64,000 nt of DNA from Nissolia schottii (lineage: Eukaryota; Streptophyta; Magnoliopsida; Fabales; Fabaceae): NCBI GenBank assembly GCA_003254905.1, contig QANU01085255.1, forward strand, positions 529,993 through 593,992, written 5' to 3'. The position numbers and the translations under genes were made by a program. Positions 24,888 to 37,965 of this stretch are shown here, piece by piece. Under the pieces are notes generated by a model. The model worked only from the letters and a program-made list of their open reading frames with translations. It was not told the origin of the DNA and searched no databases. How positions within the stretch are numbered: position 1 is the first letter of the stretch; every line of letters starts with the position of its first letter.

Positions 24888-25575
24888 CAGAATATGATAT
24901 CTGATTGGAGTGCACAAAGTAATTTTGGTGCACAAACATTATATGACAATGTGCACAAACATTATAAGACCTTATGCACAAACATTACGCACTTATTTAC
25001 AACACTGTGATTTTACTCAAACATAAATAAGTTCACAATCTTTATACATTTTTAGTGGACAAACTTTATAAAATTAATTCACATACATGTGGACACACAC
25101 ACTTTTATACATTCTAATGCATAAACTTTACATATATGCTTATTACTTAATGCATAGTTAAGTATTTTTGCAGAATATAATATCATATTTTAGTGCACAA
25201 ACATTATATGACGATGTGCACAAACATTATATTACCTTATGCACAAACATTAAACATTTGTTTACAACACTGTGATTTTACTCAAACATAAATAAGTTTA
25301 CAATCTTTATACATTTTTAATGAAAAAACTTTATAAAAATTAGTTCACATACATGTGTGCACACACTTTTATACATTNNNNNNNNNNNNNNNNNNNNNNN
25401 NNNNNNNNNNNNNNNNNNNNNTTTATACATTTTTAGTTGACAAACTTTATAAAAATTAGTCCACATGCACAAGACTTCACAAACATGCACAAAACTTTAT
25501 AGATTTGCATAAAATAACTTAACCTACAATTAAGTATTTTGCAAAATCTGATATGTGATTTAAGTGTACAATCTT
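24888..25575. repeat. Tandem repeat array, period about 285 bp, interrupted by a gap
   Basis: Successive units start at about 24888 and 25171 with GCAGAATATGATATC-like sequence, each followed by two or three copies of GTGCACAAACATTAT and later by TTTTACTCAAACATAAATAAG. A third, damaged unit follows the gap and a fourth start appears at about 25541. Short GCACAAACATTA units repeat within each long unit. Confidence 0.75.
25378..25421. other. Assembly gap (44 N)
   Basis: A run of N lies inside the ~285-bp tandem array, as expected where an assembler could not count near-identical units. The true length of the array is therefore unknown. Confidence 0.95.
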
Positions 25576-25860
25576 TTATATGGGTACGAGAGTGAAGAGA
25601 GCGACGAGAGATAACAATGACGAGAGTGAAGAAAGAACGAAGGATGATAGTGATGAGAGATGAGAGCGACGAGAGAGAAGAGAGAAAACAAAAGGAAGCG
25701 GAAGTGGGAAGATTTTTGTGATGTGCGTGAGTTCAAGCGTGTGTGGCTGAGAGTGGGAGAGAAAGTGGATGTGGCAGTTATTTGAGGAGTCCAGCGTATT
25801 TTAATACGGGTGTATGTATGATGTATGATATTAGAGTGTACGTGTAGCATAACTGATCAT

Positions 25861-27872
25861 ATAACGTCAATTATTTAACAGATCATTTTTTAAAATGATG
25901 TTTCGATTTTAAATAATAGAAGGCCCACCACTAATTTATTTATTTACTTTAAGGGTGTGTTTATAAGTTAAGTTTTAGAAGATACAAAAATATTTTGAGA
26001 GACTTAATCATGAATTTTACATATAAAATTTATAACGCAATTTTCCAAAACTTTTTCTTCACTTTTAAAACTCAACTCGCAAACCCACTATAAATGTAAT
26101 TCGTAATCATACAATAAATATTTATCCTAAACAGATTTGTCTAAACCTGAGCCACGTGGCACAAGCACAAGAGGTGGAGGCAACTAGTTTAATTTAGTGT
26201 GGACCAGAACTATTATATGATCTATGTAATAAATAGGTAAAAACTTTATTCTATGATCATATATATATATATATATATATATTGATTTGAATGTAGCAAA
26301 ATTAATTTTTTTTATGAGAAGTAAAACCAAGGAAGAATTTGTCCTAACAAGAGAATATCTTTATATTTGGTTGTCCTCTTACGCGGCTATGCATTGGTGT
26401 TGTCTATCATGATGTGGTTTAATGCCAAAAGGGAGAGGGAAAAAAAACAGACGCAAACAAAAAAGGGAACGGTAATGTCTACTCTACTCTAGTCTACTGC
26501 ACCAATTAGAAGTTACTGCGTGTCGAAGAAAAATTACTAGCAGCCAAGAGTATGACGTTTTGGGATTTTTTCTGCTTTGGAATTTTACCTTAATTCGAGT
26601 CCAATAAAGCTGGAGGTTGAATGGGACATGAGTAGAGTGACTTCATTTATTTTTTTATTCTTTTTAGTCTCAACGAAAACGCCATTCTTAGAATTCTAAA
26701 ATAATTGATACAGAGAGAAGACTCTAAATAAATTAATGTTTGCCAAATTATTATTTCAATTAATGAATTACTATTTATTGTTATTATTAGGATTGCCTTA
26801 ACTATTCCTCTTTAAATTAACCTCGCCTTCAAGGTTAATAAATGAAAATACAATTCTAATGAGACTAATTAAGATTTTTACCATTACATATACAAAAATT
26901 ATTCCACCAAGATCTCAAAGCTGGAATCTTAATCCCAATTTCTCAATTATTGCTGCACAAGGTCCATTGGCCTTGCCCCAATTTGAGTTCAGCTCATGAA
27001 GTACAACTTAAAAGCACCTCGACCTATCGAAACTCAACTACGCTTAGCCACACCAAATAGACTATCCTTAAATCCTCTATAGAAAATAAAAAATCCAATG
27101 GGACGTGTTGCTTATATAGCCTCATAGTCAGTCATAGGTTCCTTTTTCTCCTCATCACTTGGGGAAAAGGGGTATTTTTTATAAGTATATTTTTTTAAAT
27201 ATAATAAACTCTTGTAATATATCTATGATATAAGATTTATAATTGTATGAGTGACGGTACTGAAATCGTCACAAGGCATGAAAAAAATTTTGTGATGTAC
27301 TGAAATTATTATGAGGGTAGCGATTTCAGCACTCACATGACCTGGAATCGTCACACTTGATAGCAATTTCAACCCCCTCCTTTTTAAAAAAAAATTCTAA
27401 AATATCCTACACTATAGTAATTTTAATTTTTCAGCTCATGCGTTTGTAAAATTCGTATTTAACCCATTTTTTGAGCAATAATTATGTTATAAATCATACA
27501 AAAGTTAATGCCAGGAAAAGGTGACATTACTATAGCAAGGTTTATTATTCCGTGAAAAATGCAAAAAATATTTTCCACGTGGCAAGGACTTACTTGCAAG
27601 TGATTATATATATATATATTCTTATCGTGTTGCATTAAAGTGAAACGAGTATAGAAAACGGTTTTATATAAAAAAAAAAAATTTCCTTTGTCAAACATTG
27701 GAAGAGTAATTTTTCATACAAGGAGCCAAAGAGATATCATAATCCACAACACCTAACAAACAGAGAGAGGAGGAAGTGGGAAAAGAGGGCGCGCAGCCCC
27801 GTTACTCTTAACGAATTTCCACGCTGACGTCACCTGTCCAAGTGATGACGCACGTCCAGTTACCCTCCTTCC
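25861..27872. other. Intergenic DNA upstream of the LBD gene
   Basis: No gene seen. A (TA)n microsatellite is at about 26261-26283 and a shorter one near 27606-27618. Sequence at about 27240-27300 resembles, in inverse orientation, the stretch near 15180-15240. GC content rises from about 27780, marking the LBD proximal promoter, which includes TGACGTCA-like and TGATGACG motifs near 27823-27850. Confidence 0.5.
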
Positions 27873-27882
27873 CTATATAAAA
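27873..27882 (+). promoter_or_regulatory. TATA box of the LBD gene
   Basis: CTATATAAAA lies 93 bases before the LBD start codon, leaving room for a leader of roughly 60 bases that contains a CA-rich tract (27907-27930). Confidence 0.6.
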
Positions 27883-27974
27883 CGCTCATTCCCCTGCCTT
27901 CTAACCCCCACACACACACGCGCACACACAAAGAAGACCTCCAAACACAAAACAACAAAATTTCAAGGGAGGCA

Positions 27975-29946
27975 ATGGAGGGCAGTGACACAAACACCAC
28001 TAGGTCCTCTTCCCCAATTTCCTCTCCCACTAATTCCTCTTCTAATAATGTGCCTGTTCCTCACCAAGTTGTGATGAGCCCTTGTGCTGCTTGCAAGATC
28101 TTGAGGAGGAGGTGTGCTGAGAAATGTGTGTTGGCGCCTTATTTCCCACCCACTGAACCTGCCAAGTTCACCACTGCTCACAGGGTCTTTGGAGCCAGCA
28201 ACATCATCAAGTTCTTACAGGTACTTACTTTACATTTCAATTATTGTTACAGGACAAAGCCTAGTTTAAGAGGAATAACTTCCATTTATCTCGTCCCAAG
28301 GAAGTAAATAAAGCCTCCAACCCTTTAAATGTAGTCAAATGTGAATTTTATGGGATTTTGATTTTCTAACGTTAAGATATTACTTTAGAGAATAAAGTGA
28401 AAAGTGAGACTCATTTTTATTTTATTAATTTAATAGTAAATTTTTTCATTTTATCTTCAAAAATAAGATTATTCACTTCAAATCACTTAGATAGGAACCT
28501 CTACCTTACTGAGTAGTTTAGATCTCTCTACCAACCTACAGCAACCTCAACGAGACCCTTCTATGTATGTATTGTTCCGTGTTCAAGAGGATAAATTAAT
28601 TACAAGACTAATGAAGACTGTGCCTAACTTTTAATGTTCCCCTGAAGCCTCCACAGTGACCACAAAGTATATATAGACAAATTAAATAAGAGCAACTATG
28701 GAAAATTACTGTGTTTGTTTTATTTGCATTACCAAAATAACACTATAGTCTATTTGAATAATCTGAATTGTACCCATATTACTCGCGTATCTTTTGTATA
28801 GTTAGGCATAACTTTTAACAGTGTGCCAGAAAAGTAAACGCACGATCGATGAAGACGCAAACCCATAGTGGTTTGAGATCAGTCTCTTTTTATAATGTTA
28901 AAGTTACTTTTAATTTTATCTTTAGTCAGTCAATCAGCCTTTTCTCTTTGTTAAGCCCTAACAAGACTTTAACGAAACGAAGTCCCATACAAGTATGTCG
29001 TTATAACGCCTCAAAAATAAGTTTCATTTTCAACGACCTACTTTAACGAATACCTTGTGGTAGGGTCTTAAATTCTAATTAAAAAAAAATCGATTTACTA
29101 TTTCAAGATAACGAAGTTGAAAGGTACATATTATTAAAATTTATTAGTCTTAATTAAGTACTTGAATGCTTTAATCATGTGAATTTTCGGTAGTCTTGAC
29201 TATAAATACAAAGAATTAGTTTCAATGCATTGACATTGTCATCTAATTATATATTTTTAGATGTGATAGTCATTGCTTTTGTTATCGTTATTGTGACAAT
29301 ATATTATTAGATTTATATAGTATATAACATCAAAATGAATATCTAAATATAACATGATAGTCAATAACTAGTATTTTAAGTGACATCTCCCATAATCTTA
29401 TGGCAAGAATTAAATTAAATGAGACGTTTTCAATTCTTGCTGGATAACATATAATGTGTTTGACTCAAAAATATATTTACTTCCAAGAGAGAGAAAAAAT
29501 AGACATGATGAAATTACCATAAAATTGAAATGTTCTAGTACCTAAATGACATGTTATGATTGACTTTTCAGGAACTTCCAGAGAGTCAAAGAGCAGATGC
29601 AGTGACAAGCATGGTGTATGAGGCAGGTGCGAGAATAAGAGACCCTGTATATGGCTGTGCAGGTGCAATTTGCCAGCTCCAAAAGCAAGTCAATGAGCTT
29701 CAAGCACAGTTAGCAAAGGCACAAGCTGAGGTTGTGAACATGCAGCTCCAACAGGCCAATCTAGTGGCTCTAATCTGCATGCAAATGGCAGAGACTCCAC
29801 CACCACCACATCAAGAATCATCATCACCACAACAATCAATTGAAAATTTCATTTCAAGTCCTACCTATCAAAACAATAATAATCTCAACTTCTTTGAGGA
29901 GAACACTAGTAGCATTAACTCAATGTGGGAGCCTCTTTGGACATGA
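27975..29946 (+). CDS. LOB-domain (LBD/ASL) transcription factor, class I, LBD1/LBD11-like
   Basis: Two exons, 27975-28220 and 29572-29946, join in phase 0 (TTACAG|GTACTT, TTTTCAG|GAACTT) to give 206 residues. After a Ser/Asn-rich N-terminus, the LOB domain starts with the zinc-binding C block, CX2CX6CX3C at residues 37, 40, 47 and 51 (CAACKILRRRC). The GAS block follows, with FGASNIIKFLQELP and DPVYGC, then a leucine-zipper-like helix (QLQKQVNELQAQLAKAQ). The intron falls between FLQ and ELP, the usual site in this family. The C-terminal tail is rich in Pro, Gln and Asn. LBD proteins are plant-specific DNA-binding regulators of organ boundaries, vascular and root development; this subgroup is most like LBD1/LBD11. 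The exact orthologue cannot be decided from the sequence alone. The 1.35-kb intron is AT-rich with nothing recognised. Confidence 0.95.
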
Positions 29947-31733
29947 AGCAAAAAAGAGAACTTTTAATTAATAATTTATTTTCCTATGATGAGAGAGACA
30001 TTTGAAAGAAGTGTTCCAATGACAAGTCTCCTAAGGAGAAGTTGAAGGAATCAATTAGAGCTAATAATAATAAATTATGAGAAGTAGCTATGACTTAATA
30101 ATTAGTTTTAGTATTCTCTTTTATGAGAGAGGAAGATTTTTGGAGGAATTAAGAAAAATGTAGCTTTGGATCTATGATCTCTTTGCACAAGTAGGAAAAG
30201 TGATTAATGGATCTCACATATATTTATCCATTAATTAAGATGTTAGATGGATTTTCCTACCATGTAACCTTTGCAATATTGAATTAAAGAAGGGGAAATG
30301 TTATGTTTCTAGAGTATTTGTTATGTTATGCACTTAGATTAAGGTGTGATTATGTTGTGTGTTTTTAGATGTTAGATATATTTCGAATCTTAAAACATCT
30401 TTTTGGTTACCTACTATAATCATTATTAAAAAAAAATTAATGTCTCCAATTTTCTTGTCAAGTAGCTTTTTGACCTTGTGGCTTTGGATTCGTTTGTAGT
30501 TCTAACAGAACCCAAAATTTTCATTTGTGGACACACTTTCAAATCAGTAGGCAACTCTAGGCAACACCAAGATGGAAAAGACTGAAGAACAACCAAGTAT
30601 ATAGCTAGCTAGCCAAGCTTCAACATACATAAATGAATTATATATAAAACATAATAAAAAAAAAGTTAATAATATGTAATTATGGTTGTTAAGAGCGATT
30701 TTTAGCTCTGTTTCACCATATGTAATGAATAGATGATGAAGGGAATAGTTAATCATCAGCAAAAAAGGTAAACTTCAATGACACTTAATCTTCTACTTTA
30801 TTTTGTTCCCTATCTTCCCATCTGTCTTTTATGGAGAATCTATGACTTGTGGACAATAATAATAATCAATTAACCACACCACCAAGTAAGATAGTAATTT
30901 GATAATAACAGAAACAGAGAGAACTATATATCCCATGTTTAAATTGTTTAATTGTTTCATAGTCACAGGAGTTACTGAACCAACTCTTCTATTTCTTTGG
31001 ATTCCTCATTCCGCAATTCCCCACGGGGATTAAAAGAATAATTAACAAACTTCAAAATCATTGTCCATGCTTAAGAAGAATCCTTAAGTGTTAGGAACAA
31101 TATTTTTTTCTTATTTTATTGAATTAAAAGCATTAAATTCTTATATTATGGACTACAAGGTTTGCACACAATATTAATGCGTGAGATAAAAAAAAAATAA
31201 GAATAAGATAAAACTTTTGGTCTGAAAACATGTAAAAACAATCCGTTACAGACATATATACTCTAAGAGAGAAACAATGAGTGAGCATATTAACAATATG
31301 ATCAACAAACTCACGTGCCTGTGTGGACTATAAATCAAAGTATATGAAACACATTTTATGGTAATGATGGCATGTGTGTCTCCCTTTGAGGCCTTAAACG
31401 CGTTTTTTGGGGGAAGATATATAATTCAAATCATGTGCTGCCCACGTGAGTTGATGATCTCTAAAAGCAAACGAACCATAGATACAATGTCACTTGTCGG
31501 CAACTCATTGATGTGTCTCTCCTTCTATTCTTCTCTTCTTCCTCATGGACAAAAAAAGCTCCTAATTTCTCTCACCCAACATGCCATTATTTTCTATGCG
31601 TGAAGGGGAACAGATGTTTTTTGTTGACTCATAGTGTATATTTGTCTGTGTATATCATATATGATATCATAATCGTGACTTATACAGTATAATTCGTTAA
31701 TTAGTCATTTCAAAATATATATATATATATATG
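29947..31733. other. LBD 3' flank and AT-rich intergenic DNA
   Basis: No further gene seen. The first few hundred bases are probably LBD 3' UTR. A (TA)n tract near 31717-31732 directly precedes the MITE with long inverted repeats. Confidence 0.5.
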
Positions 31734-32276
31734 TTAAAATATGTATTTGATTTCTGACAAATTTTAAATATTTGGTTTGGGTCAAGATTTTTTTTTATTA
31801 TTTTAGTTTAAACATATTAAAAATATTTGATTATAGTCTTTGTTGTCGATGGAACTCCGTTAATTGCTAAAGTGACTAACAGATTATCTCGTCAATAGTG
31901 TCATGTGAACAAAATAAATTAACTTGACCCATAATCAAGACTAAATTGACCAATAACTCGCTATTTGATCTGGATTTGTCCCCAAATCATGACCCACATA
32001 TGATCCAAACTTGGGTCAAATATTGAGTTATGGATTGGGTTATAGGTTAAGAAAGTTTATTTTGCTCACATGACACTATTAACATGACATTTTGTTAGTT
32101 ACACAGTCGTTAACAGAGTTTTACTAATAACAGAGACTACAACCAAATCATTTATAATATGTTAGGGACTAAAATCAAATATTTCTAATATATTTGAACC
32201 AAAATTAAAAAATATAATTTTTAGGAATCTAAACCAAATCTAAAAAATTTGTTAGGAACCGAAAACATATTTAAGC
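31734..32276. mobile_element. MITE with long inverted repeats (~540 bp)
   Basis: The left half, from about 31734 (TTAAAATATGTATTTGATT), is an imperfect inverted copy of the right half, which ends near 32276 (AAAACATATTTAAGC). Arms of roughly 180-200 bp can be paired, including TGTCATGTGAACAAAATAAA against TTTATTTTGCTCACATGACA. It has no coding capacity. The transcript would fold into a long hairpin, a possible small-RNA source. Exact ends and target duplication are uncertain because of the flanking TA repeats. Confidence 0.65.
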
Positions 32277-33787
32277 AAAAAAATTATATATTATTTTCAA
32301 CAATGCTCAACATATTTGACACAATATATTATGTGCCAAAATGATGTGTTAAAGTTTCAAAATCGAAGAGTAAAATGAGAAAAATTAGGGGTAAGAAAAT
32401 ATATAAAGTAAAATTGTATTTAACTCCCTTGAGGTATCAGAAATTGATATTTCACCCAATTAGATTCTAAAATTATGCTCCACCCTATTTTTCTAACCCT
32501 TGTTAATACCGTTGGAATATTCCAACAAAATATTTCTCTAAGCTGTGGTAAATCATTTTTCTTTTAGTTTGGTAAATTGCAAAGAAACTGTTGTCAAACT
32601 ACAAGTACGATGTTACTTGCCAAATTATCATTGTTCTTTTTGTCAAACCATTCAAATTAGTAGCTTGGTACTAATTTACATTTTGTCCTGATTTGTACAC
32701 ACAGCCCACGTGTTATTCAGTTCAAAAAATGGTGAAGTGTTTCTTCATTTTCATAATTTCTAACAAACATGATTTTATTCTTTTCGTGATGCACATCTTT
32801 GAATGCATACATGAAAAAAGAAAGAAACCGAGTCAAACAAAATAGTATATATAGTATTGTTCATGGCATCTCATGCATCACGTTAACAGGGTGTGAGATC
32901 GCATTCGCATGTTGCTTGGCATCAACATTAAGTCTAACTTGCACAAGATTTTGATGGTTAATTTGGCTTCTTTCAATTTTGAGTTCTGATTTTTGAACTC
33001 TTTTTATTATATTGGATATCGTGCCCAATTCACCACTTAATTACACACGATTGAAAAAGATTTTAATGATAGTGATTTTCATTAAAATCTTGTTCAATAA
33101 TTAATAAATTATGAGTTGACACAATGTATCAAGGTCAAATGTGTATAAATATGAGCATGATTCACTCACTTGCCACATTCCAAAATGAGGGTCACCGTTG
33201 TACAGAAAATACGAGGAACTTGCTTAGCACTTGCTATGCAAACAGCAAATTATGATTTCCCTTCCAACTCATAATAACAGCGCCAACAGAAAAGAGGGGC
33301 ATCTTATCGTACTATATATCTCATATTTAATTAGCTCTAGTTTCTAATTAACAAAACTAAGCCATTTATGTTACAAAATAAAATCTCAATTATCAATAAT
33401 TGAAATTAATTGATCATAAAGATATTATGCTTTAGTGTTGGGTAAAAGAAACAATGTTCAGATACGTACACACTTGTTTTAGTTTTTTTATTTTGCCTAT
33501 ATGTAACAAGATTTACTATTGAGTTGTATGAACGAACTTCATAAGCTAGTCAATTAACTACCGCACACAAAATTTGAACTTGTATTTTTTTTATAAAAAA
33601 AATACCTTACATACTCTTATTTTTATTTTTCTTCAAAGGTTGCAATTATAAAATAATGTCATTTATTCAATTTTATATATATTTTTGTGGTTACTTCAAA
33701 ACTTACAATGGTTGCAATGAGGTTTGAACTTAAAACCTCATGCATACTACTCAAACCCCTTACTATTATATCAATCATAGTGGCTTC

Positions 33788-33828
<41 letters not shown>

Positions 33829-36800
33829 AAATTAATTTTATTTTATCATTTCTATAAAAAAAACTTATAAACTTATCTTTTTACCTCATTTCTAGACCCA
33901 AATTAATTCTTTTAAAATCATTTTTTAAAAAATAATTCTTTTTACCTTCAATTATTTCAAAAAAAAAATCTACCAAAATCTTAATTAAATATTTACCCCC
34001 AAAAAATCTAAATTCAATGGACCCATATATATAGGATATATAGTGCATTAGTTAGTTATGTTTGAGTCAAAAGCTAACAGTATATTTTTATATATGGCGC
34101 GCGTTCTATACCATTCATTCTCATAATAATACTATTGGGGAAATTAAATATAATAGGAAAATGTTGAGCAAGTGCCAAGGACAATGGTGGGTTTCGATCA
34201 ATCCCTATCATTAGTGGAATTAGGTTAATAGGTTGAGCTTGGTCTGAATTAATGCCCCCCCATGTCCTTAGTTAAATTCAAACCAGCTACACGACGAAAC
34301 TATAATTACTTCGTTCATACACACAAACCACGATAGATCGAAGAAATCAAAATGCTATACACCCTTTGTCCTGAGCGGAGTTAGAGCATTTTTTTCCTTT
34401 TAGGGGGAAATCAATACTAAATTATTATTATTTTTTTCATACTTTTTAATTTTTAGATAATAAGATAATATATAAAATGTCATGATTAACTCAATATTTA
34501 AAAAAAAAGTAAAATTAAAGATTGAATTTTAATTCGATTTAAGATTTTTAGAAATTAAACAATATATATATATATATAATAGATCATGATTTTTTCACGT
34601 TACTCACAACTATATTAAAAAAGAAATAAGTTGAGAGTACATAGATTTTTCACTTCTATTGGATAAAAACATTAAAAAAAAGAGTAAATTAAAAAAATAA
34701 AAGAGGTGATAAAATTAAACTATTAAATTCTACTAATTTCTCATTCCTTCTTTTTTTAGTTTAAACATACAAAATTTGTAGGGTGCCAAATAAGAAAAAA
34801 AAATATTTTACAATAAAAATTAGAATTTTAAGAGTGACGATGGCTCTCGGCCATAGGAAGAGCCGCGACAGCCTGTATCCTTCTCCAATATTATACGACA
34901 TCAAAACACTATTCAATAAACCATAACGCGAATTTTATGATATTCACACACAACTGCACAAGAGTTAATTGGTGGTGTGGAAGTGGGAACGAAGACGCAG
35001 TTTCTGAATTTTTTACCTTGAGGAAAAGCAATGTCATAATTATAACATTTACTGATCATTTACTCGTAATCATTTATATATGTGTATAGACCACCAATTT
35101 CTAATTCCTTTTGGCATGCTAGATTTTTTTTCCCTTCCAATTTCTTGCTGCAATTGTCCAAAGCCTTTAATTTTGGCGGCAGATTTATATGTACAACTTT
35201 ACTACTACTACTACCACTACCAAATTCTTTGCATTAATTAATGCGCAGTCTTTTGATATATCCTTTTTCATATGCATGCATATTATATGGTTAATGATTC
35301 TATATATAAAGAGAAACTCAGTTACACCACCATAAATACTCAAGTTGACTCACTAGTCATGCACTGTGTGTGTATAATGTACTATAGTATTTATAACATG
35401 TATTCCTTCCATGTCATTGATCCATCATCATCAACTAGTATAGCCTTTTAATATAGTAGCACTATTTGGTAGCTAGGAATCAAAATGGTGCGAAATTTGC
35501 TACAAGACCGTTTTAGCCAATCACATTCTCGCACAAGCCATGCACTGGAGGTTAAAATTGTAAATATAAGTATAACTAAAATGGAGAATGTGGAGAAGAA
35601 AGCATTCTTGATTTTTTATGAATCTGCATAAAAGCTTTCGTAACCATTAAGTACTTATGGCTTTTTTTTCCGTACTTTAAGTACTTAATTATGTTTTCTT
35701 TTCTTCCTTGTAACAATATTCGGACTTTATTATTAATGATATTGATTAATCTAAGTTAAAGTATTATAATTGTTTCTCTTGATACAAATTAGGTTTGTGA
35801 GTCTATGACAATGAGTTAAGTTATTTGTAAAGTAACATTAAAAAATGTTGAGAACGATATTTATAAAAAAATAACATTATCATTAGAAAAATATTATTTG
35901 TACTCATATATTTCTCCGGTCCACTAATAACATTTATTCTAGCAAAAATAATATCTGTCTTTTAAGATTTCAATGCATAATTAATTTTCGTTTTTCATTT
36001 TACCCTAATTTATTAAGCACTACTCTATTAGAAACAAAAAGAATTTCATAGAGGGAAAAAATTTGAGAAAAATTAAAAGAGAAATTTTGTCGAACACATA
36101 AATTTTTGTGTTTTATTTAATTTTAATAATTCTTTAATCTATGTGCAAAAATATTTAAAATATTATTATTTATAGACGGAGATAATAACATGAAATAACG
36201 TGTTTACTCATCTATCACTATAAAACTATAAAATTCTAGTAAGAGTGGTATTCCACTAGATGAACCGATAAGTTCAAATAACTACATAAGTCTATTATTC
36301 TAAAGTTTATAAGTCTAGTCATGCAGAAATGGCAGTCAATATAAACAAATCCGAATGCCTAGCTACCCCATGAAAATGAAGTTGGCTTAGCTTGACCAAA
36401 TAGGTGCATTAGTTCTACTCTTTGAACCTATTGTCTTGTCTTTTGGGGGGATATCGTTTGAGGAACTTCATTAGTTAGGACTTAGGACTCAAGAGTCGCA
36501 TTACATCTGCTATAGTGTAAAACCGATTGTCCATTTTTTGAATATTTGCCTGGCTCCCTTTTTTTTTCTATTAAAAGTAGGTAATAAACTAATTCAGTGG
36601 AACACTTTTGTAAAGTAAATGTTGACATAACACATCGAATTAATTAACCATATAATTTTGTCAGTTTAGTCTGTATATGAATTAATAATACTAGTAATTG
36701 ACGTAGAAAGCTAAACTAATTAATGATTCTTTTTTATCAGTAGTATATATCACATATAAACTGTATTAACCTCGCTGAAAGTTTTTTTTATCTCTTTCAA

Positions 36801-36907
36801 AGAAGACTTATAGTCAACTGGTCTTTTTGTAATATTATATGCAATTTCATTTATTACTATAATTATGCTAATTTAGTTTTACTTTTTAAACTAACCCTAA
36901 ACTCCTG
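32277..36907. other. AT-rich intergenic DNA
   Basis: No gene seen over 4.6 kb. A long (TA)n microsatellite lies at about 33795-33827 and a shorter one at about 34564-34578. The sequence is very AT-rich with homopolymer runs. Confidence 0.5.
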
Positions 36908-36949
36908 TTGTTCACCTCATATTCTCTTAGCCTCACTCACTGCCCTCAC

Positions 36950-37203
36950 ATCACAAACGGCGCCTTCTCGTCTCGTCTGCACCTGCTGTTGCTACTCGTC
37001 TGCACCTCGGCTCCAGCGGCTGCTGTTCGTCTCGGCTGCTGCTGTCTGCTGCTGCTCGGCTCCGGCGGCTGCACCTGCTCGGTTTCTGCTGTCTGCTGCT
37101 ACTCGTGTCGTCTGCTTTTGCTGGTGGTCGTTTGCTTCTGCTGGCGGTCGGTGACTTCTGCTGCTGCTCGGTTTTCGCTGTCTGCTGCTGCTCGTCTCGC
37201 TCC
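36950..37203. repeat. GC-rich CTGCTG-type degenerate repeat tract
   Basis: About 250 bases are built from irregular CTGCTG, CTCGTCT and GGCTCC units, giving Leu/Ala/Cys/Ser-rich or Gln/Arg/Ser-rich open frames in several phases. It is abruptly different from its AT-rich neighbours. The hAT-like family B copy 2 is inserted at its right edge, and the tract's last bases (CTCACGGC) form the target duplication. It may be leader sequence of a larger, decayed transposon, or a captured fragment; I do not recognise a protein in it. Confidence 0.55.
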
Positions 37204-37211
37204 CTCACGGC

Positions 37212-37957
37212 CATGGTTATCAAACTCGCAAGTTTACGTAAACTCGTGGAGCCTCCATAAACTCGGATCGTAAACTAGGATCGTAAACTCGTACGAGTTT
37301 ACCTATTATTAAAAAAATATTTTAAAAAATATTTTAAAAAATTATTATGCTACAAAAATATATTTAATAAAACTTGAAATTCATAAATACATTTATATCC
37401 ATAACAAAGCACAAATAAAGATGAAATATATGAGTTCTAAGTTCAATTCATACATAATACATATAACATAATACATAGTATTGACTACTGAACATCACAA
37501 GAAGCGAATTTGTGACGATGATGTCTCAATATAGAACACTAAAGCACAAATAGCAATGCAGAGGTCACGCACCCTGGTGGGAAAGATCCCTGAGCAAAGG
37601 ATGAAATACATATGACGGATTAGCGATGGAGCACAAGCAACGACGGAGCACGATTGTAGGCGCAACTGTAAATGATAACTCTAAAATACTTAAATGACCT
37701 AAATCTAAAAACTCATAGTTATGGAAAACAATATCAAACTTGTTTTGTTTCTAAAAAATAAAAAAAAAAAAAAAAAAAACTCTGCCTGTGTGGTAAACTC
37801 GTAAAATCGGGAGTAAACTCGCGATTTTATGCGAGTTTACCCGAGTTTACCCGATTTTACTCAGAAACGAGTTTACATGCGAGTTAGCTCGATTTTACAA
37901 CCTAAACTCGTAAAATCATACGATTTTACGTGTTAAATCGCGATTTTAATAACTATG
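37212..37957. mobile_element. hAT-like element, family B, copy 2 (746 bp, inverse orientation)
   Basis: It is flanked by a perfect 8-bp target duplication, CTCACGGC, at 37204-37211 and 37958-37965. The ends are CATGGTTATCAAAC and GATTTTAATAACTATG, imperfect inverted repeats. Subterminal zones have many GAGTTTAC/GTAAACTC motifs, and the body matches the reverse complement of 13905-14897. On the minus strand it keeps the beginning of the transporter fragment found in copy 1 (GACATCATCGTCACA at about 37510-37525) but lacks the following ~300 bases. Confidence 0.85.
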
Positions 37958-37965
37958 CTCACGGC

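Larger units (their letters stand above)
24541..25860. mobile_element. Possible TIR transposon containing a tandem array (low confidence)
   Basis: The left edge (from about 24549, ATGCTCTGTGTACAC) resembles the reverse complement of the right edge (ATGCTACACGTACACT, near 25840-25855), and C/T-rich sequence inside the left edge mirrors G/A-rich sequence inside the right. That is the layout of a non-autonomous Mutator-like element with a minisatellite core. A clean target duplication was not found, so the element call is tentative. Confidence 0.3.

Noticed and set aside
24888..25575. CRISPR-like array
   Set aside because: The repeats are ~285 bp tandem units without regular unique spacers, in a plant genome; it is an ordinary satellite-type array.
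28849..29046. Open frame inside the LBD intron
   Set aside because: No similarity and no conserved features; the intron boundaries on either side are well supported.
36547..36560. Short match to the start of miR160 (TGCCTGGCTCCCT)
   Set aside because: The match stops at 13 bases, before a T run, and no complementary arm that would form a precursor hairpin was seen nearby.
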